A stretch of DNA of 64,000 nt, taken from the NCBI GenBank assembly GCA_018920365.1, contig JAHLMM010000001.1:68449-132448 (forward strand), in the 5' to 3' direction. Below are positions 29,028-38,239 of the stretch, piece by piece (within the stretch, counting starts at the first letter, position 1; every line of letters begins with the position of its first letter). Position numbers and translations under genes: made by a program. The stretch is from Candidatus Aenigmatarchaeota archaeon. GTDB lineage: Archaea; Aenigmatarchaeota; Aenigmatarchaeia; CG10238-14. Below the pieces are notes generated by a model. That model saw only the letters and a program-made list of their open reading frames with translations. It did not search any database and was not told where the DNA came from.

Positions 29028-29567
29028 TCATTTTTTCATTCCAACAAAACTTATCATCAATATAATGATGAAAGCAGTTAAAGCCATCAAAGGTATTGTG
29101 ACAAAATCAAAATATATGAAATAGTCAACTAGGCATGAAACTGAACCTATTTCACAAAAATTGGAATCATAATTTTGCAAAGACAATCTTGATATGTTAT
29201 GATAAGTTGAAATAGAAAGACCTAACAATGCTAGAGGAATTATATAAATAAAGGGTTTTTGTTTTTTCACTATTCCTGTTAATGCTATTATTGAGATGGG
29301 ATACATAAATATTCTCTGATACCAGCATAAATTGCATGGATCATATCCAGCTATTTCAGAGAAAAACAGACTACCTAGAGTCGCTACAGTAGAAATAATC
29401 AAAACAATTTTTACTGAGTTTTTCCATAAAAATGTTCTGAACTCTTCTATTTTTGTTATTTTGACTTTTTTTCTCAATATTGAGTAAAAAGAAAATAATA
29501 TTATGAATATTATGCTGGTCACAGTAAGCATGGAGAGCAAATAGTTTACATTATAAACCAAATCCAT
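29028..29567 (-). CDS. DsbB-like disulfide bond formation protein
   Basis: DPCNLCWYQRIFMYPI and CEIGSVSC; four TM. Confidence 0.88.
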   Translation of the reverse strand: MDLVYNVNYLLSMLTVTSIIFIILFSFYSILRKKVKITKIEEFRTFLWKNSVKIVLIISTVATLGSLFFSEIAGYDPCNLCWYQRIFMYPISIIALTGIVKKQKPFIYIIPLALLGLSISTYHNISRLSLQNYDSNFCEIGSVSCLVDYFIYFDFVTIPLMALTAFIIILMISFVGMKK

Positions 29568-29658
29568 GACAAGATTATAACAGAATAGGATTTAAATCTA
29601 TGTGAAAATCATAAGTTAGCATAAGTTTTTAATATTTGTCATTTTAATTTAATTTGAT

Positions 29659-30621
29659 ATGAAACACAAAGAAAAACATTCTGAGTCTAGAAAAGAAAGA
29701 AACTGGTGGATGTATTCTACTGTTTTGCTTTCTGTTGTAGTAATAGCACTAGTCGTAATATTTTTAAAGCCAACAAGCCCTCAGAGAGTTGGAAATATTG
29801 TTGTTTCTTATATAAATGAAAATCTTGTTCAAGATGCAGATAAAGCTACGCTGTCATCTGTTACTGAAGAGGCTGGAATGTATAAAGTTATAACAATTTA
29901 TAAGGGTCAAGAAATACCTGTTTATGCATCAAAAGATGGTAAGTTTTTATTCTTGTCTCAACCTCTAGACATGAGTCAAACATTGCCAAAGAATGAAGAT
30001 TCAACAACAGGAACTTTTGATGCGCCTGATAGCAATAAACCACAAGTAGACCTTTATGTAATGTCTTTCTGTCCATATGGTGTTCAAGCAGAAAATACAA
30101 TGAAGCCTGTGTTTGATTTATTGAAAAATAAAGCTGACTTTAATATATGGTTTATAGCTAATGTAGGTGGCGACACTGTTGATTCTATTCAATCACTTCA
30201 TGGAAAAACAGAAGCAATGGAAGATTTAAGACAAATATGTGTAATGAAGAATTATGATAAAACAACACTATGGAATTATATAATTGAAGTAAATGCAAAT
30301 TGCTACTCTTTGTATAGAGATGAAAAGGCTTTGGATACATGTTGGAGAAATGCAGCAAAGAAATTCAATATAAATGAAAAATTAATAGATGACTGCTCAA
30401 AGAGTAAAGAAGCTGTGGAAATAATGAAGCAACATGAAGCAAGAGTTAATCAGTTTGGTGTTAGAGGATCGCCAACATTAATAATAAATGGCGCCACTTA
30501 TAATGGTGCTAGAACACCTGATTCATTCAAACAAGCTATATGTTCAGGATTTGCAACCAAACCAACAGAATGTTCGCAAACCTTAGAAAGCAATACAGCA
30601 ACTGTTTCTGGATCATGCTAA
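29659..30621 (+). CDS. membrane-anchored DsbA/thioredoxin-fold protein with CPYG motif
   Basis: VDLYVMSFCPYGVQAENTMKPVF; RGSPTLIINGATYNGARTPDSF. Confidence 0.8.
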   Translation: MKHKEKHSESRKERNWWMYSTVLLSVVVIALVVIFLKPTSPQRVGNIVVSYINENLVQDADKATLSSVTEEAGMYKVITIYKGQEIPVYASKDGKFLFLSQPLDMSQTLPKNEDSTTGTFDAPDSNKPQVDLYVMSFCPYGVQAENTMKPVFDLLKNKADFNIWFIANVGGDTVDSIQSLHGKTEAMEDLRQICVMKNYDKTTLWNYIIEVNANCYSLYRDEKALDTCWRNAAKKFNINEKLIDDCSKSKEAVEIMKQHEARVNQFGVRGSPTLIINGATYNGARTPDSFKQAICSGFATKPTECSQTLESNTATVSGSC

Positions 30622-30636
30622 TTATAAATATTTTTT

Positions 30637-31065
30637 TTGCTAAATTCTATTGTGATTTTGGAAGAAATTATAGCTTTTGGGCATGAAAAAGTTCTAGCAA
30701 AGCACAAGACAACTATTGAAATAACAAGAGAAAATTTTTTAACAAAAAATGGTGATTGTATAATAGCTGTAAACGCAAACAAATCTTGCTTTGATTTAAA
30801 TGAAAACCTAAAATCTGTGTTAAAATCTGGTGAAAAAATAATTTTTGAAATTGAAGTTAATGGTAAAAAAGACAAAATAACTGCTTTCGGATCTAATCAG
30901 CTAGATTTGTCAAATAAAACAAGTATTGTCATAAGAAAATCAAACTATATAGATGACAGGACAATTGCTATAAACGCTGACAAAGCTGCTTGCAACATAA
31001 GAAGGGATATAATAGAAGAGCTAAAAAATCCAAAAGCTAAACTAATATTAAGAGTGATCAAATGA
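30637..31065 (+). CDS. DUF371 family protein
   Basis: AFGHEKVLAKHKTTIEIT, D.RTIAINADKAACNIRRDI. Confidence 0.8.
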   Translation: MLNSIVILEEIIAFGHEKVLAKHKTTIEITRENFLTKNGDCIIAVNANKSCFDLNENLKSVLKSGEKIIFEIEVNGKKDKITAFGSNQLDLSNKTSIVIRKSNYIDDRTIAINADKAACNIRRDIIEELKNPKAKLILRVIK

Positions 31066-31457
31066 ATAGAAAATGGAAAAGAATGTATTTTCAGCTTTTC
31101 TTAACTCTTGTCATGACATTTTTAGCAAGTTATTATATCGGAGAAATTTTAAAGGATCTGACAAAAATACCTAGACCTTGTGTTGGTTTATTGGGTTGCC
31201 CAGAAGGATATTCTTTTCCAAGCAAACATGCATTAATAGCATTTGCATTAACAACAGCATTTTTCCTTGAAACAAAAAACAAGATATTATCTTCATTGTT
31301 TGCTGTATCTTCTATTTTCATATCTGCTCTAAGAGTGGTGACATTTGTGCATACACCGACAGATGTAATTGCTGGCGCAATAATTGGAATAGTAATAGGT
31401 TTTATAGTTCAAAGATTTTACTTATTTTTAAGATTCTATTATACAGAATCAAAATAA
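31062..31457 (+). CDS. PAP2 family phosphatase
   Basis: KIPRPC, SFPSKHA, RVVTFVHTPTDVIAGA. Confidence 0.85.
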   Translation: MNRKWKRMYFQLFLTLVMTFLASYYIGEILKDLTKIPRPCVGLLGCPEGYSFPSKHALIAFALTTAFFLETKNKILSSLFAVSSIFISALRVVTFVHTPTDVIAGAIIGIVIGFIVQRFYLFLRFYYTESK

Positions 31458-31571
31458 AAAAGACAAAATTTTGTTTCTTGTTTTTGTAGAACCGCATATC
31501 AAGCAGACATCTGTTATTTTTATGTTGTTTTCAAATTCATAATATATATATCCACCACATTCGCATCTCAT
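31449..31571 (-). CDS. 40-aa zinc-ribbon microprotein
   Basis: MRCECGGYIYYEFENNIKITDVCLICGSTKTRNKILSFLF; preceded on its strand by GGGGGTGGCG. Confidence 0.65.
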   Translation of the reverse strand: MRCECGGYIYYEFENNIKITDVCLICGSTKTRNKILSFLF

Positions 31572-31743
31572 CGCCACCCCCAAATGTTTTTTTGTTTATT
31601 GTTAATAAACCAATTTCCATAGAATTATAGAAGTTTTATATAACAATATTTGAAAAAAATATTTTTTTAGTTATATTTAATTTGATATAAAAATTACACA
31701 ATCCAAAAGTAACAAATTTAATTCTTCAAATAAAATCAATTTT

Positions 31744-33888
31744 ATGAAAAAGGATGAAATTGTCAGAAAAACGCTTGAATTGTTTGGATTTCAACAATTA
31801 AATCATGTTCAAAAACTAGCTGTTGATAGAGGATTATTAGATGAGAAAAGTATGATCATTGCTTCGCCAACTGCAAGCGGAAAGACACTATGTGCATTTA
31901 TGTCAGGTTTGAATTGTGCAAGCAAAAACAAAAAAATGATTTATTTATGCCCACTTGTTGCACTTGCTCAAGAACATTACAATAGCTTCAAAGAAAGAGC
32001 TGGAAAGGTTGGAATTAAAGTTGCATTGAGCATAGGTGATTTAGATAGTAGCGACCCTTGGTTAAAAGATTATGATTGGATTATTTGCAGCAATGAAAAA
32101 GCTGATAGTTTGATAAGACATGGCACAGAATGGATAAATGATATTGGTTTAATAGTTGTAGATGAAATACACATGTTGACTGATCACTCAAGGGGTCCTA
32201 CACTTGAAGTTTTACTGACAAGATTAAAAAAAATAATTCCGCATGCGCAAATTCTCGGGTTAAGTGCTACAATTAGTAATGTAAGGGAATTGGCTGATTG
32301 GCTGAATGCTGAAAAGATTGAAAGTGACTGGAGGCCTGTAAAACTTTATGAAGGTGTTTCTTTTGATCACAAAATTGAATTTTTTGGCAATAAAAAGTAT
32401 GATCTCAACAAAAAATTGTGGCATGAATTGTCAATAGTAACAAACAGTTTAGAGATGGGCAAGCAAGTTCTATTTTTTGTCGCATCTAGAAGAAATGCAG
32501 AATCTTTAGCAGAGAAATTATCAGATGACATAAAAAATTTTTTGAATGGTGTTGATATTGCTGGTTTGAAGAAAATTTCAGAAAATGTATTAAATGTTTT
32601 GGATATACCAACAAAACAATGCAAAAAGCTTGCTAAATGCATTGAAAATGGTGTTGCTTTTCATCATGCCGGTTTACTTGGAAAACAAAAAAGTATTATA
32701 GAAGAAAATTTCAGAAAAGGTTTGATCAAAGTTATAGTTGCAACGCCAACACTTGCGCAAGGAGTAAACACACCTAGTCATAGAGTGATAATAAGGGATG
32801 TAAAAAGATTTTATGCTGGAATAGGTGCGAGATATATACCGATTTTTGAATATAAGCAAATGGCTGGACGAGCAGGCAGACCTGATTTTAATTCTGAGGG
32901 CGAAGCAATATTGATTGCTAAAAATGAAGACGAAGCTTTTGAATTGGTTGAAAGATATATAAATGGTGAATCAGAAGAAATACAATCAAAACTTGCGTTG
33001 GAACCTGTGTTAAGAATGCATGTTATGGCATTGATTTCTTCTGGTTTTGCCAAAACTATTGATGAACTGTATGATTTTTTCAGAAAAACATTTTATGCTT
33101 ATCAGTATGGCGACATTAGTGGTTTGGATATAAGAATTGAAAGGATTCTTGACAAGTTAATAGAATTTGGTTTTGTTGTAAGAATAAATGAAAAATTAAA
33201 TGCAACAAAAATTGGAAAAAGAGTTTCAGAACTTTACATTGATCCGTTAACTGGGTATTTGTTTGTAGAGGGTTTGAAAAAAGCCGAAAAAGCAAATAAC
33301 TTTAGTTATTTACATCTTATCAATAGCTCTTTGGAAATGAAGCCTCTCCTTAATGTAAGTGGAAAAGATATAAAAGAAGTTGAAGAAAAATTGGTTCAAA
33401 ATGAAAATAATTTTTTAGTTGATATACCAAAAGAATGGGAAGATGATTATGAAGAATTTATGGAATCCATTAAAACTTCTCTTGTTATTGAAGATTGGAT
33501 AGATGAAAAGAGTGAAGATGATATTTTAAACAAAAGAGGTGTGACGCCGGGAGAATTGAGAACTAGATTGACAAATGCCGAATGGCTTTTGTATTCATTG
33601 GGTGAATTGGCTTTGCTTTTGGGTTATAAAGAGATAATTAAAGATTTGAGAAAACTTAGAATAAGGGTTAAAAATGGTGTAAAAGAAGAGTTATTGCCGC
33701 TTGTTAAATTGCAAGGAATCGGTAGGGTAAGGGCGAGAAAGCTATATTCACATAATTTAAAATCGTTGAATGATCTAAGAGATGTTGATTTTAATGTGTT
33801 AAGCAAGATTATAGGAAATTCTCTTGCAATCAGTATTAAAAAACAATTGGGTGAAGATTACCAAAAGCTGAATTTTGAATTAAAATGA
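31744..33888 (+). CDS. hel308: Hel308-type Ski2-like DNA helicase
   Basis: ASPTASGKT, DEIH, LSATISN, GVAFHHAGL, QMAGRAGRP, C-terminal HhH LQGIGRVRARKLY. Confidence 0.9.
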   Translation: MKKDEIVRKTLELFGFQQLNHVQKLAVDRGLLDEKSMIIASPTASGKTLCAFMSGLNCASKNKKMIYLCPLVALAQEHYNSFKERAGKVGIKVALSIGDLDSSDPWLKDYDWIICSNEKADSLIRHGTEWINDIGLIVVDEIHMLTDHSRGPTLEVLLTRLKKIIPHAQILGLSATISNVRELADWLNAEKIESDWRPVKLYEGVSFDHKIEFFGNKKYDLNKKLWHELSIVTNSLEMGKQVLFFVASRRNAESLAEKLSDDIKNFLNGVDIAGLKKISENVLNVLDIPTKQCKKLAKCIENGVAFHHAGLLGKQKSIIEENFRKGLIKVIVATPTLAQGVNTPSHRVIIRDVKRFYAGIGARYIPIFEYKQMAGRAGRPDFNSEGEAILIAKNEDEAFELVERYINGESEEIQSKLALEPVLRMHVMALISSGFAKTIDELYDFFRKTFYAYQYGDISGLDIRIERILDKLIEFGFVVRINEKLNATKIGKRVSELYIDPLTGYLFVEGLKKAEKANNFSYLHLINSSLEMKPLLNVSGKDIKEVEEKLVQNENNFLVDIPKEWEDDYEEFMESIKTSLVIEDWIDEKSEDDILNKRGVTPGELRTRLTNAEWLLYSLGELALLLGYKEIIKDLRKLRIRVKNGVKEELLPLVKLQGIGRVRARKLYSHNLKSLNDLRDVDFNVLSKIIGNSLAISIKKQLGEDYQKLNFELK

Positions 33889-33889
33889 T

Positions 33890-34567
33890 TTAAAATTCAT
33901 AACCTCTTGCATTAAAGAAATCTTGAGTTTTTTGAATAAGATTATTATATTTCTCTAAAACAAAACTTTGAATCTGGTAGCTTGGTGGTTGAAGTGTTAC
34001 TTTGTATGCACCCATTAATCTATTTAATTTTGGATTACTTTTTCCGTTGCTTGCATCTAAAAGCATTGCATAAATTCCGTAAAGTCTTTTCACAAACACG
34101 CTTCCATTAATTCTTTCAGAAGCCAACATTTCCATTGAAACCAAAAATTCACAAAGTGCTAAATTTGCAGCCAAACAAAAGCCAGCATCTTTTGATCTAA
34201 AACCTAAAAATAAAAGTGGATCAGTATATTGTTTTTGTGGACGGTTACGTGGATATAATGCATTTATAAAATCATCTGCTGCAGATAAAGTCGATTTTTC
34301 TGGAATAACAGAAACGCCGTAAGCGCCTTCTATACTAAAATTATTTACAACCTGAACTCGAGGGTGTATAGGTGGGATTGATCCAGGTGATTTATATCCT
34401 AACATCGGTCCCAAACTAATATTTAGTATAGCAAGAAAATTTCCTATTACTGAATTTACATCTTCTACTAAGTTTGCAGGCTTTGGATCTTTGGATAAAC
34501 TTCTTTCAGGATAAATTTGAATTGTTCGATTTGGTTCCGTAGTTAATTCATTCATTATAAAAATCAT
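33890..34567 (-). CDS. hypothetical protein, no family recognised
   Basis: Long ORF, 13-nt gap to upstream ORF. Confidence 0.6.
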   Translation of the reverse strand: MIFIMNELTTEPNRTIQIYPERSLSKDPKPANLVEDVNSVIGNFLAILNISLGPMLGYKSPGSIPPIHPRVQVVNNFSIEGAYGVSVIPEKSTLSAADDFINALYPRNRPQKQYTDPLLFLGFRSKDAGFCLAANLALCEFLVSMEMLASERINGSVFVKRLYGIYAMLLDASNGKSNPKLNRLMGAYKVTLQPPSYQIQSFVLEKYNNLIQKTQDFFNARGYEF

Positions 34568-34580
34568 ACAACAAAGCTTT

Positions 34581-35420
34581 TTATTCTTTTAGGTTTCTAA
34601 AAATTTGTAAACCATCAAGATCTGAATCAACAAAATCTTCAGGAGTCAAACAAACATCATATAAATTTGGATTATAACTTGGCGGCAAAATTAAGTTTTT
34701 TATTTTTTCTCTTTTTCTAACATTTTCTGATGGAACTTGAGGTAATATTTGATTTGAAGAAATGCGACCTTTGAAACTTTGTTTTATTTGTTCTATAGTC
34801 TGTATTAAAAAAGTTTCTAGAACATTTAATTCATTTTTATCTGGTTCTACAAATACTAGTCCAAGTTCTTCCATTTTTTCATTTACAAAATTATACAAAT
34901 TGGGTATTTTTTCCACATTACGTTTGCATAAGCAACCAAATGCATTAACAAATCTTTCTAAAATTATTCTTGGATCCTTCACAGATGGAATTGTATTCCA
35001 ATAATTCCATTCAGGAGATAAAATCAAAGAACAAGTTGCTCCAAACAATTGAGGCCCAATAGTATTTGCAGCAATGCAATATTGTGCTAGACTTGGCACA
35101 CATGAAGTAAATTCTATGGGATCGCCTCTAACACGCATTCGAGATGGTTTTGGCATGTGACTTGTCGGCTGAACATAACTTTGACAAAGAGCTGCATATT
35201 CTCCAACTAATTCAAACAATTTTGGCATTAAATATAGAAAACCGTCTGCAATTTGCCTTCCGTTTGATACTAAAACAAAATATCCTTGAATTTCAACAAG
35301 TTTTGGATTAATCCCAGAATTTTTTAGAATATCTTCAGGATTATCACTGCCTCTGTATAATTTAACATTAGTTTCAGGCACAATAGGTTTTGTTCCAACA
35401 TATTCTAATGTATAATTCAT
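34581..35420 (-). CDS. hypothetical protein, no family recognised
   Basis: Long ORF. Confidence 0.6.
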   Translation of the reverse strand: MNYTLEYVGTKPIVPETNVKLYRGSDNPEDILKNSGINPKLVEIQGYFVLVSNGRQIADGFLYLMPKLFELVGEYAALCQSYVQPTSHMPKPSRMRVRGDPIEFTSCVPSLAQYCIAANTIGPQLFGATCSLILSPEWNYWNTIPSVKDPRIILERFVNAFGCLCKRNVEKIPNLYNFVNEKMEELGLVFVEPDKNELNVLETFLIQTIEQIKQSFKGRISSNQILPQVPSENVRKREKIKNLILPPSYNPNLYDVCLTPEDFVDSDLDGLQIFRNLKE

Positions 35421-35507
35421 ATAAAATGTAAAACAATAAAACTTTTTATTCTTTTTGTTTTCTAAACATTGGTACTTTAGTGCAATATCGGTTCCTTGTT
35501 GAGCCTA

Positions 35508-35530
35508 AAATGGTTTTTTCAAAACCATTT
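35508..35530. terminator. perfect 10-bp hairpin, possible terminator/RNA element
   Basis: AAATGGTTTT-TTC-AAAACCATTT in the gap after the 35563..36183 minus-strand gene. Confidence 0.45.
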
Positions 35531-35562
35531 CAGCTATAATTTTTCATTAAAATATTTTGATT

Positions 35563-36183
35563 TCAATCTCTTCTTTTGCTTGACACAAGCAAATCCAAAA
35601 TTCTTATGAATATGTTCAAAAAGTCTAGGTATAATGCTAAAACAGCGTCTGTAACATACTTGTCAGGATAATCTCTTAAAATTTTTGACATGTCATACAA
35701 AACAAAACCCAAAAACACTAGTAAAACGCCAACATTAATTATAAGATTCATCAATGGTTGTTTTAAGAAAATGTTTACAATAGATGCTAGTATAAATCCT
35801 AACAAAGCAAATGTTAGAAAAACTCCTATTGATCTGAAATCTTTGTTAGTGAAATATACATATCCTGCTAATGTAGCAAAAACAAACGTAGTTAATGCAA
35901 GAGCTTGAAAGACTATCTCAACGCCGCCCTCAAATGCAGCCCAAGCAACAATTGGAGCTGTCGTTGTTCCTGTAAGAAATACGAATAGAAATAAAAGCCA
36001 TGTTGGAAATCCGCTTTTCTTTCTTAAAAAGAATGTTGCAATCAATATTGCAAATTCAGCTATTACTATAGGTATGAACAATATTGGTGGTATGAAAAAT
36101 CCTACACCGACACCAATTGTAGCTATTAGTAAACTTAGAACAAACATTGGCAATACTTTTTTGTTAAATGTTTCTTTTTGCAT
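35563..36183 (-). CDS. Bax inhibitor-1/YccA family membrane protein
   Basis: Seven-TM pattern, conserved YDMSKIL and C-terminal LYLDFLNIFIRILDL. Confidence 0.9.
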   Translation of the reverse strand: MQKETFNKKVLPMFVLSLLIATIGVGVGFFIPPILFIPIVIAEFAILIATFFLRKKSGFPTWLLFLFVFLTGTTTAPIVAWAAFEGGVEIVFQALALTTFVFATLAGYVYFTNKDFRSIGVFLTFALLGFILASIVNIFLKQPLMNLIINVGVLLVFLGFVLYDMSKILRDYPDKYVTDAVLALYLDFLNIFIRILDLLVSSKRRD

Positions 36184-36278
36184 AAGCTATTATTTGAAAA
36201 AAATATATTTAAAAATTTTGTTTATTGGTACCAATAAAAATTCAAGTTTTATTAGATTGGAAAAATCATTCAAATTAT

Positions 36279-36352
36279 GGGGTAGTGGTATAACTTGGCT
36301 ATTATTCCAGCTTCGGGGGCTGGCGATCTGGGTTCAAATCCCAGCTACCTCA
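36279..36352 (+). tRNA. tRNA-Pro(CGG)
   Basis: GGGGTAG/CTACCTC acceptor, CCAGC-TTCGGGG-GCTGG, T-arm CTGGG-TTCAAAT-CCCAG. Confidence 0.92.
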
Positions 36353-36850
36353 TTCAAAAAGAAGCTTTAACTCTTCGTTTTCAAATCTTTTTCCTGAAAA
36401 ATTCAAATTTGATGGTATTGGTATTAGTTTGAAATATCCTTTATCTCCTGCAATTGCTCTAACTTCAACAGATTTTGAATAAGCATTAACACTAACATCA
36501 TCTTTACTTTTTACCCCAGGTAATTTTACAATAACAATATATTTTTCATTTACATTAGCTGTTTCTGTTTGAGGTTCAATAACATTTTCAGGCAGTTTTA
36601 TTGTTTTTTGCTTTGGTTGTTTGTGTCTAAAGTTTTCATTAGGTCTTTGTGAAATTGTTATTGTTATATTTTTAGGGAAAATTATATCCTCCATATCAAC
36701 ATCTTCTTCTATTCTTTTAGTCAATTCTCTTATTTGTCTGTTCAAAAATTCAACCATGTCATAACTGCCTATCATCAAACCACAATTTGGGCAGAAATTC
36801 CAATTTTCTTTTAATTTTTCATTGCAATTTTCACAATTCATGAAAATCAC
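36350..36850 (-). CDS. zinc-ribbon + Hsp20-like domain protein
   Basis: CENCNEKLKENWNFCPNCG; EKYIVIVKLPGVKSKDDVSVNAYSKSVEVRA; YFKLIPIP. Confidence 0.7.
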   Translation of the reverse strand: MIFMNCENCNEKLKENWNFCPNCGLMIGSYDMVEFLNRQIRELTKRIEEDVDMEDIIFPKNITITISQRPNENFRHKQPKQKTIKLPENVIEPQTETANVNEKYIVIVKLPGVKSKDDVSVNAYSKSVEVRAIAGDKGYFKLIPIPSNLNFSGKRFENEELKLLFE

Positions 36851-36982
36851 CGTGCGTTTATATATCGTTTAACTCCTTTTTAAGAATATCGTTTTTTTAC
36901 TATTTATTACACCAAGATAATAATGTCACTACCGATAAGTATTTAAACTTTACTTCAAAAAGAATGTGTAGGTGAATTAACA

Positions 36983-37333
36983 ATGGTATTTTTTGGAGAA
37001 GAAAGAGATTGGAAAGAAGATCTATGCGATGATATAAAAATAGATATGGCAGAATTGCTAGAGATTGCAAAGAGAAACAGATGTGCATACATGCAAGCTG
37101 AAGATGTTAAAGTAGCTCAATTATGGGTTGCTTTGGCAGAAGTCTACAAACACCAAAGAAAAATAGAAAGTAGACTTGAAAAAGTTGAAGCTGCAATAAA
37201 AGCAATTTCACAAATGGGTGAAGCTGCAAAAAGAGATGCACTAAGAAAGAAAATAGTAGACACATTCAAAGCAAAAACACCAGAAGAGAAAGAAACAGTT
37301 GAAAAAATAGTAGATACTTTGATGGAATTTTAG
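36983..37333 (+). CDS. hypothetical helical protein
   Basis: ORF preceded by taggtgaatt SD; coiled-coil pattern. Confidence 0.65.
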   Translation: MVFFGEERDWKEDLCDDIKIDMAELLEIAKRNRCAYMQAEDVKVAQLWVALAEVYKHQRKIESRLEKVEAAIKAISQMGEAAKRDALRKKIVDTFKAKTPEEKETVEKIVDTLMEF

Positions 37334-37458
37334 GCTTTGTTTTTACATTTTTTACACAAGCCTATTTTTATATCTACACATCTAGAGCAGCCTTCAGATC
37401 CGCAAAATTCACAAGTAAACAGTTGTTCAGCATTTTCTTCACATATCTGGCAAATCAT
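37330..37458 (-). CDS. 42-aa multi-CxxC zinc-finger microprotein
   Basis: MICQICEENAEQLFTCEFCGSEGCSRCVDIKIGLCKKCKNKA. Confidence 0.65.
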   Translation of the reverse strand: MICQICEENAEQLFTCEFCGSEGCSRCVDIKIGLCKKCKNKA

Positions 37459-37518
37459 AAGTAGGTATTTTTATTTTAATGTTTTAAATATGTTTAATTC
37501 AATTAGTATGTGGTTAAC

Positions 37519-38172
37519 ATGAAAGAAGGAGACTTTATATTGCTTGATTTTGTAGGAAAAATAAAAGAAACAGGAGAAATTTTTGATTTAACTGTTGAGC
37601 AAGTAGCAAAGGAAAATGGTATACACAACCCTGATTTTGTTTACAAACCAATACCTGTTATAGTTGGCAGTCATATGATCATTAAGGGTGTTGAAGATGA
37701 ATTGATGAAGATGAGTGTAAATGAAAAAAAGAAAATAATTGTAAAACCTGAGGATGGTTTTGGTAACAGAAGTGAAAAACTGATAAAGCTTATACCTGTC
37801 TCAGAATTTAGAAAGCAAGAAATGGAACCTTATCCTGGCATGCCAATAACCATGAATGGTTTAAACGGAAGGGTTTTAGCAGTTTCTGGTGGGAGAGTAA
37901 AAGTTGATTTTAATCATATATTAGCTGGAAAAGAATTGGAATATGATTTAGAGATAAAAAAATTAATTGAAACAAAAGCAGAAAAAGTTCAAGCTATTTT
38001 TAATATTTTTGTCAAAACAAAACAAGACGTCAAAGCCAAAATAGAGAATGATATAGCTGAAATATATGATAACCATTCATTGCCAAAAGAAGTAAAAAAA
38101 GATATTGCGGATGCTATAAAGAAATGGGTTGAAGGGATTAAAAAAATAAGATTTATCGAGGAATTTGAATAA
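37519..38172 (+). CDS. FKBP-type peptidyl-prolyl isomerase (SlyD-like)
   Basis: GDFILLDFVGKI, VIVGSHMIIKGVEDELMKM, VDFNHILAGKELEYDLEI. Confidence 0.9.
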   Translation: MKEGDFILLDFVGKIKETGEIFDLTVEQVAKENGIHNPDFVYKPIPVIVGSHMIIKGVEDELMKMSVNEKKKIIVKPEDGFGNRSEKLIKLIPVSEFRKQEMEPYPGMPITMNGLNGRVLAVSGGRVKVDFNHILAGKELEYDLEIKKLIETKAEKVQAIFNIFVKTKQDVKAKIENDIAEIYDNHSLPKEVKKDIADAIKKWVEGIKKIRFIEEFE

Positions 38173-38239
38173 AGAATTTAAACTTAACTATTATAGATTT
38201 AATAGTTGTAATAACTTTCAAATAATAAAAGGTGAATGA

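Noticed and set aside
36279-36352. Possible insertion in the D-arm of tRNA-Pro(CGG)
   Set aside because: GTA...TAT with G10-U25 gives a normal proline-type D-arm; no extra bases needed.
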